The position numbers and the translations under genes are program-made. A stretch of 32,666 nucleotides of DNA. Origin: JAWLDV01 sp046537975 (GTDB taxonomy: Bacteria; Desulfobacterota; Desulfobulbia; Desulfobulbales; SURF-16). Location of the stretch: positions 1 to 32,666 of the forward strand of contig JBKHJR010000028.1 in NCBI GenBank assembly GCA_046537975.1, written 5' to 3'. The notes below the pieces were generated by a model that did not search any database, was not told where the DNA came from, and saw only the letters and a list, made by a program, of their open reading frames with translations. Shown here piece after piece: positions 15,851 through 23,900 of this stretch (position 1 is its first letter; each line of letters starts with the position of its first letter).

Positions 15851-16290
15851 AAATCGTCTTTTGTTTCACCGGAACCCGGAAATTCCAATGGTTTTCGACC
15901 AGCCCGGCGCCTGAACCAATTGATGGTCCGCGCCACATTGTCTCTGGTGATGAGCCATTTCTCCAGCCGGTATTTACCCGGAAAATTCATGAGCATCAGG
16001 CCTACCAGAATTGTGAAAAAGCCCTGTCCCGGGGTAAAAAGCATAATAATGCCTACTGCAACCAGAATTAAACCGAAAGCGTTCTTGATTACGATAACCG
16101 CTCCCTGTACCACCGGGTGAGACCAAATGAATTTCGGTCTTCTCCGTGGCTTGATTCTGGTAAAATAATCTGGAGGTATGCGAATCACAATCCAAGGTAT
16201 CATTATCAAGGTTACCAGAAAAACTACGACAGAAGAAGATGCCAGCCCCCAGATAATAGTCTCATGACTATAGATCCATTCTAATACCAT
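15847..16290 (-). CDS. PGPGW-family small membrane protein
   Basis: A 147-residue protein with an N-terminal membrane helix (about 12-38), a basic loop (KPRRRPKF), and a second hydrophobic region (about 66-106) containing FTPGQGFFTILVGLMLMNFPG, a variant of the PGPGW signature in which the last G-W is Q-G-F-F. A positively charged tail follows. The family's role is unknown. It lies 64 bp upstream of the DUF4149 gene on the same strand and behind a good promoter, so it may head the hydrogenase transcript. No clear Shine-Dalgarno sequence precedes the ATG. Confidence 0.7.
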   Translation of the reverse strand: MVLEWIYSHETIIWGLASSSVVVFLVTLIMIPWIVIRIPPDYFTRIKPRRRPKFIWSHPVVQGAVIVIKNAFGLILVAVGIIMLFTPGQGFFTILVGLMLMNFPGKYRLEKWLITRDNVARTINWFRRRAGRKPLEFPGSGETKDDF

Positions 16291-16336
16291 AAAAAATAAA
16301 GGGAATTATTCATATAAAAAATCTATATACAGTTTT

Positions 16337-16369
16337 ATTGTGTTTTTTCTATCGTTGATTGTCAACGAT
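16337..16369 (-). promoter_or_regulatory. Promoter with overlapping operator palindrome for the PGPGW-hydrogenase operon
   Basis: On the minus strand a perfect TTGACA (16365-16360) and CACAAT (16342-16337) are exactly 17 bp apart; transcription would start near 16330, about 40 bases before the PGPGW ATG. The -35 box lies inside a perfect inverted repeat, ATCGTTGA-TTG-TCAACGAT (16351-16369). A protein bound there would cover the -35, so repression is the simplest reading. The repeat has no T tract on either side, arguing against a terminator. Confidence 0.6.
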
Positions 16370-16475
16370 TATGCCGAGATCACAATACACCTCAAAAAAG
16401 AATGGATTAATTTCTGAAAGAAAAAAATGATGGCAGGAGGGACTTGTAAAAAGTTTATTGCAGCGGTCAGAAATT

Positions 16476-16518
16476 CCAGGGTGTATGAATCAGTCCAGGG
16501 GAACTGATTCACCCTGAA
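16476..16518 (-). other. Long bulged hairpin spanning the miaB stop codon
   Basis: GAATCAGT (16487-16494) and ACTGATTC (16503-16510) pair perfectly around an 8-base loop, and the outer CAGGGT/ACCCTG segments add about 6 bp after a small bulge. The miaB stop lies inside the structure. No T run follows on the minus strand, so it resembles a 3' mRNA-protecting hairpin more than an intrinsic terminator. Confidence 0.45.
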
Positions 16519-17821
16519 GGGTATTAAAACAGGCCCTGGTTATTTTAACCGGGATTATGTCACCGGGATCAACCTCTTGACTGCAGGAAAAATTAACTAT
16601 GTGATTACTGCCGGTGCGACCGCTGACTCCATCGCTGCTGCGGCTCGGTCCTTCCACCATTACCTCCGTGGTCCGGCCGACATACTCCTCATTGCGTTCC
16701 AGGGTAATCTCCTTCTGTCTCTCCTGAAGAATATTGAGCCGCCTGCTTTTCTCTTTTTCCTCGACGTCGTCTTCATAACGGCAGGAAAGGGCAGGGGGAC
16801 GGCTGGAATACTTGAAGGAGAAAGCTGAATGATAACGGACAATTTCCAGGAGATCCATGGTGGCCTGGAAATCCGCTTCCGTTTCTCCGGGAAAGCCTAC
16901 AATCAGATCAGTGGATAGGGCGATATCCGGACGAACCTCTCTTAAGCCCTCGACTTTGCCGAGATAGGTTTCTATATTGTATCTGCGATTCATCCTTTTT
17001 AGCACCGCATTTGAACCGGACTGGACCGGCAGGTGAAAATGGGGACAGAGCTTGTCAAGCTCGGCAAAACAATCCATCAGGGCGGGGGAGAGGTCTTTGG
17101 GATGGGAAGTAGTAAAGCGCACTCTTTCAAGACCCTCTACTTCTACCACCTGCTTCAGCAGATCGGGAAAGGAGGTCCGCCGGATAGCCGACTGGTCATT
17201 ACCGTAAGAGTTGACGTTCTGGCCAAGGAGAGTGACCTCTTTAACGCCGTGCTTGACCAGGTGTCGTACCTCCGACAGGACATCATCAAGCCTCCGGCTG
17301 GACTCCCGGCCCCGGGTATAGGGTACAATGCAGTAGCTACAGAAATTATTGCAGCCCTGCATGATGGTGACAAAGCGTTTGTGGCCCGTGCCGTTCCTGA
17401 GGTCAGGGAGAATAGGGGGAATGTCGAAAACCGGCGCAAGGTCGGTCTCCACTATACTTCTGCCGCTATTTTCAGCCCTCCTGAGCAGACCGGGCAGGCT
17501 GTAAATACTCTGGGGCCCGAGCACTAAATCCACATGGGGCATTCGGGAAATCATTTTCCAGCCTTCCTGCTGGGCCACACATCCGGTTACGACAATAAGA
17601 AAACTGCTGTTTTCCTTTTTCCGGCGGCGCAAAGAGCCCAGCAGGCTGTATACCTTCTGTTCAGCCTTGGCTCTTATGCTGCAGGTATTGATTATGATTG
17701 TATCTGCTGCCTCAATATCTTCGGTAGGGAGATAATTGTTCTCCCTCATCAGCTGGTCCATGATGTCTGAATCTTTCTCATTCATCTGGCAGCCGAAGGT
17801 CTCCATATAAAAACTACGCAT
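16490..17821 (-). CDS. miaB: tRNA-2-methylthio-N6-dimethylallyladenosine synthase
   Basis: A 443-residue radical SAM methylthiotransferase that adds the 2-methylthio group to i6A37 of tRNAs reading UNN codons. The N-terminal UPF0004 domain has the three auxiliary-cluster cysteines in TFGCQMNE, INTCSIR and VTGCVAQ. The radical SAM motif is GCNNFCSYC (CX3CX2C), followed by YTRGRE. The C-terminal about 65 residues form a TRAM domain. Length is normal. It starts at the first ATG (17821), or possibly at 17806 (METFGCQ), with no strong ribosome binding site for either. Its substrate is made by MiaA, encoded upstream on the same strand. A stable hairpin spans its stop codon. Confidence 0.96.
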   Translation of the reverse strand: MRSFYMETFGCQMNEKDSDIMDQLMRENNYLPTEDIEAADTIIINTCSIRAKAEQKVYSLLGSLRRRKKENSSFLIVVTGCVAQQEGWKMISRMPHVDLVLGPQSIYSLPGLLRRAENSGRSIVETDLAPVFDIPPILPDLRNGTGHKRFVTIMQGCNNFCSYCIVPYTRGRESSRRLDDVLSEVRHLVKHGVKEVTLLGQNVNSYGNDQSAIRRTSFPDLLKQVVEVEGLERVRFTTSHPKDLSPALMDCFAELDKLCPHFHLPVQSGSNAVLKRMNRRYNIETYLGKVEGLREVRPDIALSTDLIVGFPGETEADFQATMDLLEIVRYHSAFSFKYSSRPPALSCRYEDDVEEKEKSRRLNILQERQKEITLERNEEYVGRTTEVMVEGPSRSSDGVSGRTGSNHIVNFSCSQEVDPGDIIPVKITRACFNTLQGESVPLD

Positions 17822-17882
17822 ATTATAAATATATTAAATAGGGGTTAGACAGTTAATTATAATGAAAACTTAAACCTAAAGA

Positions 17883-18092
17883 TCAACTTTTATTAGGGGT
17901 GATTTCCGGGGCCAGGCTGGCCAGAAGGGCAAACAGGTCCCGGCACCAGTCCCGCGGGTAACGAAGAACGACAATACCTTCTCCGGGATCAATAGTGGAA
18001 AGGGTAGTCATACCGTCATAGCCTTCAAGTATGAACTTGAGATAGTATATCTCCTTAGGAGAAATTCGTAAATAAAGACTTTGGGTTTCCAT
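17883..18092 (-). CDS. DUF4911-type small protein
   Basis: A 69-residue protein that begins with a beta-strand-like METQSLYLRISPKEIYYLKF, followed by a GYDGMTTLSTIDP segment and a C-terminal helix (WCRDLFALLASLAP). It resembles the DUF4911 family, small proteins of anaerobes with no known function. It lies 61 bp upstream of miaB and 76 bp after purB, all on the minus strand, so it is probably in the same transcript. No catalytic motif is visible. Confidence 0.65.
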   Translation of the reverse strand: METQSLYLRISPKEIYYLKFILEGYDGMTTLSTIDPGEGIVVLRYPRDWCRDLFALLASLAPEITPNKS

Positions 18093-18168
18093 AGTTCTTA
18101 TAGGATTAAGGACACTCGTAATTTGAAATCATAGTAATTTTCATAAGTCGGAAAGTTGGGGCTTGAAG

Positions 18169-19614
18169 TTAAACATTAAGCTCTGAATCAAGTTCACCGA
18201 GCAATTCCCCGTATTCGGCCAACCTGGGGTCAACCATTTCTTCAAGAAACTCTTCCGTCTGTTTTTCAGCCCGGCCGGTAAAGTCATGACCGCGGCCCAC
18301 CATGGCCTCCAGTTCCTGGAGATCAAAGGGGACATTTTCATTGGCAGCCAAGCGCTGGAGAAGATCATTATCCCTGCCTTCCTCCTTAACCACCTTGCCT
18401 GCTTCCACGGAATGTTTTTTGATAATTTCATGCATCTCCTGGCGGCTTTGACCTCTCTCCACACAGGCCATGAGTATTTTTTCAGTAGCCATAAAAGGCA
18501 ACTCCTGAAGAAGGTGACGTTTAATTTGCTGAGGATAAACAACCATTTGTGAAGTTATGTTAACATACAACTTTAAGATAGCGTCAGTCAAAAGAAAAGC
18601 CTGGGGAACATCCATTCTTCGGATAGCGGAATCATCCAGGGTGCGCTCAAACCACTGATTGGCAAAGGTAGCGCTAAAATCAGCCGGTAATCCCATGAGC
18701 TTGCGGCAAAGCCCGGTCATCCGCTCACTGCGCATGGGGTTTCGCTTATAGGCCATGGCTGAACTGCCTACCTGGTTTTTAGCAAAAGGCTCCTCCTGAA
18801 CCTTGAGGTTGGAGAGCAAACGCAGGTCAACTGCAAACTTATGCGCTGAAGCACCTATACCTGCAAGGGTCTCGGAGGTTTTCATGTCCAGTTTACGGGT
18901 ATAGGTCTGGCCGGTAACGGCAAAAACGTCGTCAAAACCAAGCTTCCTGGCTACCAGGCGGTCCAGCTCTCTCACTTTTTCATGATCACCCTGAAAGAGT
19001 TCCAGAAAAGTAGCCTGGGTTCCCACCGTGCCTTTGGCACCCCGGGCCTTGAGCTGGGCCTCCAGAAATTCGATATAATCCAGATCCATGAGAAGGTCCT
19101 GGATATAAAGAGTATTGCGTTTGCCCACAGTAGTAGGCTGGGCCGGCTGATAATGAGTATAACCCAGGGTGGCGGTAGCTTTATGCTCCCGGCAAAAACC
19201 GGCAAGATTGGCAATGACGTTGACCACGCCTTTTTTGATCAATCTCAGGGCCTGACGCTGCATGAGAAGATCGGAGTTGCAGCCCACAAACTGAGAAGTA
19301 GCCCCCAGGTGAATAATTGGTTCAGCCTTGGGGCACTGCCTCCCGTAGGCATAAACATGGGCCATAACGTCATGGCGGATCTCTTTTTCTTTGGCAGTGG
19401 CTATCTCAAAATTTATATCGTCTTGTTTAGCCTTGAGTTCGTCGATCATTTCCCGGGTAATGATATCATCAAGACCCAGTTCATGCTGGGCTTCGGCCAG
19501 AGCAATCCAACAGCGGCGCCAAGTGCGGAATTTATTCTTTTCCGAAAATATCCACTGCATTTCCGGGCTGGTATAGCGGCTGACCAAGGGCTCTTGATAC
19601 TTATCTCGTTCCAT
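18169..19614 (-). CDS. purB: Adenylosuccinate lyase
   Basis: A 481-residue fumarase/aspartase-superfamily lyase acting twice in purine synthesis (SAICAR to AICAR, adenylosuccinate to AMP). It has RHDVMAHV near residue 80, LGATS near 104, THYQPAQ with the catalytic His at about 154, and the flexible signature GSSAMAYKRNPMRSER (about 283-298) with the catalytic Ser. The sequence, from the N-terminal RYTSPEMQWIFSEKNKFRTW onward, resembles the long form found in Clostridia and in animals rather than the shorter Bacillus form. The frame extends 12 codons upstream to 19650, but I chose 19614 because GGAGG (19627-19631) precedes it and would lie inside the longer reading. Confidence 0.95.
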   Translation of the reverse strand: MERDKYQEPLVSRYTSPEMQWIFSEKNKFRTWRRCWIALAEAQHELGLDDIITREMIDELKAKQDDINFEIATAKEKEIRHDVMAHVYAYGRQCPKAEPIIHLGATSQFVGCNSDLLMQRQALRLIKKGVVNVIANLAGFCREHKATATLGYTHYQPAQPTTVGKRNTLYIQDLLMDLDYIEFLEAQLKARGAKGTVGTQATFLELFQGDHEKVRELDRLVARKLGFDDVFAVTGQTYTRKLDMKTSETLAGIGASAHKFAVDLRLLSNLKVQEEPFAKNQVGSSAMAYKRNPMRSERMTGLCRKLMGLPADFSATFANQWFERTLDDSAIRRMDVPQAFLLTDAILKLYVNITSQMVVYPQQIKRHLLQELPFMATEKILMACVERGQSRQEMHEIIKKHSVEAGKVVKEEGRDNDLLQRLAANENVPFDLQELEAMVGRGHDFTGRAEKQTEEFLEEMVDPRLAEYGELLGELDSELNV

Positions 19615-19631
19615 GTTTTTAAGATTCCTCC

Positions 19632-19647
19632 TTATTTTCGAAAATAA
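19632..19647. promoter_or_regulatory. Palindrome overlapping the purB -10 region
   Basis: TTATTTTCGAAAATAA is a perfect 16-bp palindrome directly next to the purB ribosome binding site and overlapping the proposed -10 box. A repressor bound here would block transcription. The central CGAA is shared with PurR boxes of Firmicutes, but the rest does not clearly match, so the identity of the regulator is open. Confidence 0.5.
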
Positions 19648-19669
19648 CAAATTTCACACTATATAGCAA
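19641..19669 (-). promoter_or_regulatory. Candidate purB promoter
   Basis: On the minus strand TTGCTA (19669-19664) and TATTTT (19646-19641) are 17 bp apart, each 4/6 to consensus, with a predicted start about 20 bases before the purB ATG. The 148-bp recJ-purB gap is long for an operon-internal spacer, which supports a separate promoter. Confidence 0.4.
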
Positions 19670-19675
19670 ATGTCG

Positions 19676-19691
19676 CATAATATATATTATG
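19676..19691. promoter_or_regulatory. Second perfect palindrome upstream of purB
   Basis: CATAATATATATTATG is a perfect 16-bp palindrome just upstream of the proposed purB -35 box, 28 bp from the first palindrome. Its all-AT core could arise by chance, but two perfect 16-bp palindromes within 60 bp suggest paired operators. Confidence 0.4.
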
Positions 19692-19762
19692 TTGAATTTA
19701 ATTATTCATTTAAAATCAGGGTGTTGCCTATCATCTCTGTTCTTACTAAACAAAAGAAACCT

Positions 19763-21565
19763 TCAAAGTACATTATCAATGTGAAGCTGCACTCCTGTCC
19801 TGCCGTTATAAAAGTTAAACTTTAACTTGTAGATACAACTTATTGTTTCTCCGGAATTAAATCCAACATCTTCCCCTTCAGAATCAATTGCATTGAATAA
19901 AATGGCCGGAAATTTTTTGCCTCCCACCTCCAAGGTCATGGAAAGATGAACTGCCTCGTCCTTGCCGATAAATTTCATTTTATTGACCTTGAAATCCCCC
20001 AGAAAAAGGGCCTCTGGAAAATCATTGCCAAAAGGTTCCAACTGGGCCAGATCCTTGAGGGTTTGCCTGGTTATCAGAGAAGGATCCAAAAAACCATCTG
20101 TGTATATTTTCTGATGAAAAAGATCTGAGTCTGAATATTCTCTGCTGCTCAGAATATCCTCAAGGACGGAACTGAATTTTTCCAATTTGTTTTTATGGAT
20201 TTTGAGGCCTGCTGCCTTCTTATGGCCACCGAAGGCAATAAGAAGATCATCATAATCCCGGTCTATGGCCTTGAGAACAGAATGTATATCAATACCCTCT
20301 ATGGTTCGGGCGGAACCACTCAGCTCTTCGAGGTTGTCAGGCAGGGGGCTGAAAATCAGGGCCGGCCTGTGAAAATAATCAACCATCCTGGAAGCTACAA
20401 TTCCCTGAACACCGGCGTGAAAATTGCCCCCGTAGGCCACAATCGCCCTTCTCCCCTCTTTTATCTGCAAATCCCCTTTCTGCCTGGCCTCAATCGCTAT
20501 CTCCTTTTCTATCCCTTTTCTTGCAAGATTACTGCGGTTAAGCCTATCCAGCCAGTACTCGGCGTCTCTGTCATTTTTGGCAACAAGAAAATAGAGGCCG
20601 GCAAAAGGATCGCTGACCCGGCCACAGGCATTTATCCTGGGGGCAATCTGAAAAGCGAGGTCCTCGGTAATAAAAGGGGCATTGCTACCTCTGCCCAAAT
20701 GTCTGGCCATTGCCATCCAGGCCGGTCTCTTCAGTTTATTAAGCACAATCAGCCCCTGCTTGACCACCGCTCTGCTGGTCTGACTTTTCAGGGAAATGGA
20801 ATCACTGATCACACTTAAGCCAACCAGATCCAGCATGTCCCCGAACCTTGGAGTGTCTGCAGCAAGGGTCTCCTGGTCAATAAGGTATTTTCTTAAAAGA
20901 CAGGTCAAAAGCCAGGCCACCATGCAGCCGGATATCTGCTTGTCAGGATAGGTACAGTCCCGGCGTACCGGGTTAACCACAGCCAGGGCAGCTTCAGGTA
21001 AACCTGCCGGCGGGATGAGATGATGGTCGGTGATGATTACATCTATACCATTGGCGGTCAAGGCCTCTATACGATCATTATCGGAAATTCCGCAATCTGC
21101 TGTTATTACCAGGTCCGGTCGGGATGAAGAATTCAGTATAGATCCGGCCAATGACTCACTGAGCCCATAGCCGTCCCTGAGCCGGTTACCGATAAAACTG
21201 GCAAGCTGTTCGCTGGGCATGCCACACCTTTTAAAAGCCTCATATAGTACGGCATGACTGCTGAGGCCATCTACATCGTAATCAGTTATTATACCGATTT
21301 TTTCCCGGTTGATAATTGCCTCGGCCAGCCTCTTCACTGCAACAGCGGAGTCTTGAAGATGTTCCGGATGGGAGAGATTATTGAGAGAGGGAAATATCAG
21401 GGAAGTCCAATCCTCGACTGTCCCTCCACCTGCTCGGCCTGCTGTTATACGGGCCTGAAGATCGGTAAGGCCTGACTGTTTGGCTTCATCGTATACCTTC
21501 TGGTCCTGATCCCTGATCAGGACCTTTATATTTTCCTCTTCTAAGCTACCTGTTTCTTCAACCAT
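19763..21565 (-). CDS. recJ: Single-stranded-DNA-specific exonuclease RecJ
   Basis: A 600-residue DHH-family 5'-3' exonuclease acting on single-stranded DNA in recombination and mismatch or base-excision repair. Motifs: DYDVDG (95-100), ADCGISD (156-162) in place of the usual VDNGI-type motif, DHH (180-182), then the DHHA1 region with GRVSDP and YGGNFHAGVQGIVASRM, and a C-terminal OB-like domain. Length is within the family range. The start is well supported: AGAGGAAG lies 7-8 bases before the ATG, inside the end of miaA, and the two genes overlap by 25 bp, implying coupled translation. Confidence 0.95.
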   Translation of the reverse strand: MVEETGSLEEENIKVLIRDQDQKVYDEAKQSGLTDLQARITAGRAGGGTVEDWTSLIFPSLNNLSHPEHLQDSAVAVKRLAEAIINREKIGIITDYDVDGLSSHAVLYEAFKRCGMPSEQLASFIGNRLRDGYGLSESLAGSILNSSSRPDLVITADCGISDNDRIEALTANGIDVIITDHHLIPPAGLPEAALAVVNPVRRDCTYPDKQISGCMVAWLLTCLLRKYLIDQETLAADTPRFGDMLDLVGLSVISDSISLKSQTSRAVVKQGLIVLNKLKRPAWMAMARHLGRGSNAPFITEDLAFQIAPRINACGRVSDPFAGLYFLVAKNDRDAEYWLDRLNRSNLARKGIEKEIAIEARQKGDLQIKEGRRAIVAYGGNFHAGVQGIVASRMVDYFHRPALIFSPLPDNLEELSGSARTIEGIDIHSVLKAIDRDYDDLLIAFGGHKKAAGLKIHKNKLEKFSSVLEDILSSREYSDSDLFHQKIYTDGFLDPSLITRQTLKDLAQLEPFGNDFPEALFLGDFKVNKMKFIGKDEAVHLSMTLEVGGKKFPAILFNAIDSEGEDVGFNSGETISCIYKLKFNFYNGRTGVQLHIDNVL

Positions 21566-22503
21566 GATCGAACTTCCTCTAAGAGTATACTTTTGTCTTC
21601 AGGTTGAAACCAGTGGATGTCAGTATCCCTGGAGAACCAGGTAAGTTGTCTTTTGGCATAGCGCCTGGTATCCCGGGCCATCAGATCTATGGCCTCATCT
21701 TTACCCCAGATGCCGTCAAGGTAATTGATCATATGCTGATAGCCGATAGCCTGCATGGCAGGCAGATCTGCACTGTAGCCTCTGGCCAGCAGCCCCTCCA
21801 CTTCCTGAATCAAGCCATCTTCTATCATCTTGCCGGTTCTGCGGTTTATGCGATCATACAAGACTTCTCTGGTGCAGTTAAGGCATAGTTTCAAAGGATT
21901 GTACCTTCTCTTTTCCTGGTGGTGCCCTTTTTCATCTTCAGCGATAAAATCGGACCAGGGGCGCCCTGCGGTCTCAAAGACTTCCAGCGCTCTGATCAGC
22001 CTCTGACTGTCATTAATGCTGATACGGTCTGCGGTAACCGGATCCACTTCCTGGAGTTTCCGGTAGAGTTCCTCGTTGCCGAAGTGATTCAGCTGTTTTT
22101 TTAACTTCTTCCTGACCTCTTCAGGGATCTGCGGCATAGGTGAAAGACCTTCCAGCAGGGCTTTCATATAAAGTCCGGTACCCCCTACCAGCAAAGGAAG
22201 TCTGCCCCGTTCGGCGATGTCCTCTATAGCTCGGCCTGCATCCCTTATAAAGCGCCCGGCATTGTAGGTGTCAGCCGGATCAACGATATCAATAAGGTGA
22301 TGGACAACACGCTCCCTCTCTCTGACTCCGGGCTTGGCGGTACCAATATCCATATATTTATAGACCTGCATCGAATCCATGGATATGATCTCGCATCCCA
22401 GTTTTTCAGCCAGATAAATAGACAACCTGGTTTTTCCTATTCCGGTAGGTCCGGTCAGAATTATCAGATTGTAGTAGGCACTGTGAGAATCTTTTTTTAT
22501 CAT
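21541..22503 (-). CDS. miaA: tRNA dimethylallyltransferase
   Basis: A 320-residue enzyme that transfers a dimethylallyl group to N6 of A37 in tRNAs, making the i6A substrate of MiaB. It has the P-loop GPTGIGKT (18-25), the catalytic-region DSMQVYKYMDIGTAKP (from about 43), the HHLID segment, LVGGTGLYMKALLEG, and the tRNA-binding RRYAKRQLTWFSRD. Length is typical. It is first in the minus-strand group miaA-recJ-purB-DUF4911-miaB. Only a weak AGGT lies upstream of the ATG as a binding site. Having both A37-modification genes in one cluster supports their joint function. Confidence 0.96.
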   Translation of the reverse strand: MIKKDSHSAYYNLIILTGPTGIGKTRLSIYLAEKLGCEIISMDSMQVYKYMDIGTAKPGVRERERVVHHLIDIVDPADTYNAGRFIRDAGRAIEDIAERGRLPLLVGGTGLYMKALLEGLSPMPQIPEEVRKKLKKQLNHFGNEELYRKLQEVDPVTADRISINDSQRLIRALEVFETAGRPWSDFIAEDEKGHHQEKRRYNPLKLCLNCTREVLYDRINRRTGKMIEDGLIQEVEGLLARGYSADLPAMQAIGYQHMINYLDGIWGKDEAIDLMARDTRRYAKRQLTWFSRDTDIHWFQPEDKSILLEEVRSWLKKQVA

Positions 22504-22605
22504 TTCGCTGGAATTACCTGCAAATATTTTTTAGAAACAATAGGTTAAACAAGGGCAGACCGGATTTGTGGTTAGAAATTAATGACAGATCCCGTTTTTT
22601 ACACT

Positions 22606-22614
22606 ATTATATCA
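22606..22614 (-). promoter_or_regulatory. Extended -10 promoter of the miaA cluster
   Basis: On the minus strand TG-A-TATAAT is a perfect extended -10 element. A -35 is not obvious, as is common for extended -10 promoters. Transcription would begin near 22599, leaving a leader of about 95 bases. It is divergent from the serC promoter. Confidence 0.5.
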
Positions 22615-22710
22615 GATTTTTCAGCCCCAAAATTATTCCTGAACCTTGAGATGACAGCTAAAGAATCTGCATATTGCGGGGCGTACACAGGCTCTTGGCT
22701 TACAAGCAGT
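22615..22710. other. Centre of the 314-bp divergent miaA-serC intergenic region
   Basis: Between the two divergent genes (22504-22817) I see only the promoter and operator elements listed separately. This middle part holds no open frame, strong hairpin or RNA gene that I can support. Confidence 0.5.
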
Positions 22711-22740
22711 TTGGAGCGGAAAATCAAACTTTTTTATAAA
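22711..22740 (+). promoter_or_regulatory. Candidate serC promoter
   Basis: TTGGAG (22711-22716) and TATAAA (22735-22740) are 18 bp apart, with an expected start near 22747 and a leader of about 70 bases. The -35 is a poor match, so this is tentative. Confidence 0.35.
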
Positions 22741-22760
22741 ATTTAATTTGAGTCTGTGTT

Positions 22761-22773
22761 GATCAGCGTGATC
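22761..22773. promoter_or_regulatory. Inverted repeat in the serC leader, possible operator
   Basis: GATCA-GCG-TGATC is a perfect 5-bp inverted repeat with a 3-bp centre, lying about 14-26 bases after the predicted transcript start. The position would suit a repressor site; the arms are short. Confidence 0.3.
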
Positions 22774-22817
22774 CTGGGATAAAACGGATAAATTGATTAC
22801 AGAAGAAGGAGGTAAAC

Positions 22818-23900
22818 ATGCCGAAAAGGATTTATAATTTCAGTCCGGGACCAGCCACACTGCCGGTAGAAGTATTGGAACAGGCAGCCAAGGATATTGT
22901 CAACTACAACGATAAAGGCATAGGCTTAATCGAGTTGAGCCATCGCGGGAAAGAATTTACTGCTGTAGCCCAGGAGGCTGAAGGTCTTATCAGGGAACTC
23001 CTGGAAGTACCTGACAACTATAAGGTTCTGTTTCTGCAGGGAGGAGCTTCTACCCAGTTTGCCATGGTTCCCATGAATCTGCTCGGCCCCGGCAAGACCG
23101 CTGATTATCTCAATACCGGCACTTGGTCCAAAAAAGCGATAAAAGAGGCCAAGATAGTGGCCGACTGCCGGGTGGCTTATTCCAGCGAGGACAGCAACTT
23201 TGATCATGTTCCCCACGATGATGACTATACAGTGGATCCAGCGGCAGAGTATCTCTACTACGTCTCCAATAATACAATTTTCGGGACTCAGTTCCATCAC
23301 ACCCCCCAAACCGACAAGATGCTGGTCTGTGATATGAGTTCAGACATACTCTCCCGCAAGATAGATGTCTCCAGATACGGAATTATCTTTGCCGGAGTCC
23401 AGAAAAACCTGGGGCCGGCGGGAGCTACCGTGGTCATCATCCGCGATGACCTTCTGGACAGAGTCCCGGAGACCGTGCCCACCATGTTTCGCTACAAGAC
23501 CCATGCTGACAAGGATTCCATGTTTAATACCCCGCCCTGTTTCGCTATCTACATTACAGGCCAGGTCTGTAAGTGGATTAAAAAGTTGGGCGGCCTTTCA
23601 GCCATGGAAGAGATCAACCGGGAAAAGGCCCAGGCCCTGTACGATATGCTGGACAGCAGCGATTTTTACCGGGGCCATGCCCGCAAGGACTGCCGTTCCT
23701 ACATGAACGTCACCTTCAACCTCCCTACTCCCGAACTTGAGGCCCAGCTTATTCAGGAAGCAGCAGAGCGCGGTTTTGACGGCCTGAAAGGTCACCGTTC
23801 CGTAGGGGGCTTAAGGGCCTCCATCTATAACGCCTTCCCCAAACAGGGAGTATACGATCTGATTGAACTGCTTAAGGAATTCGAACAGAAAAACTCCTGA
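22818..23900 (+). CDS. serC: Phosphoserine aminotransferase
   Basis: A 360-residue PLP-dependent class V aminotransferase that converts 3-phosphohydroxypyruvate and glutamate to phosphoserine. The N-terminal YNFSPGPATLP and SHRGKEF are diagnostic, LQGGASTQF binds phosphate, and the PLP lysine is K196 in FAGVQKNLGPAG. The C-terminal substrate loop GHRSVGGLRASIYNA is complete. Length is standard. The ribosome binding site AAGGAGG is ideal. The next gene starts at the serC stop (TGATG), so the radical SAM protein is translationally coupled. serA and serB are not in the window. Confidence 0.97.
   Translation: MPKRIYNFSPGPATLPVEVLEQAAKDIVNYNDKGIGLIELSHRGKEFTAVAQEAEGLIRELLEVPDNYKVLFLQGGASTQFAMVPMNLLGPGKTADYLNTGTWSKKAIKEAKIVADCRVAYSSEDSNFDHVPHDDDYTVDPAAEYLYYVSNNTIFGTQFHHTPQTDKMLVCDMSSDILSRKIDVSRYGIIFAGVQKNLGPAGATVVIIRDDLLDRVPETVPTMFRYKTHADKDSMFNTPPCFAIYITGQVCKWIKKLGGLSAMEEINREKAQALYDMLDSSDFYRGHARKDCRSYMNVTFNLPTPELEAQLIQEAAERGFDGLKGHRSVGGLRASIYNAFPKQGVYDLIELLKEFEQKNS

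Noticed and set aside
18982..19647. 221-codon plus-strand frame opposite purB
   Set aside because: Shadow of a highly conserved purB reading frame.
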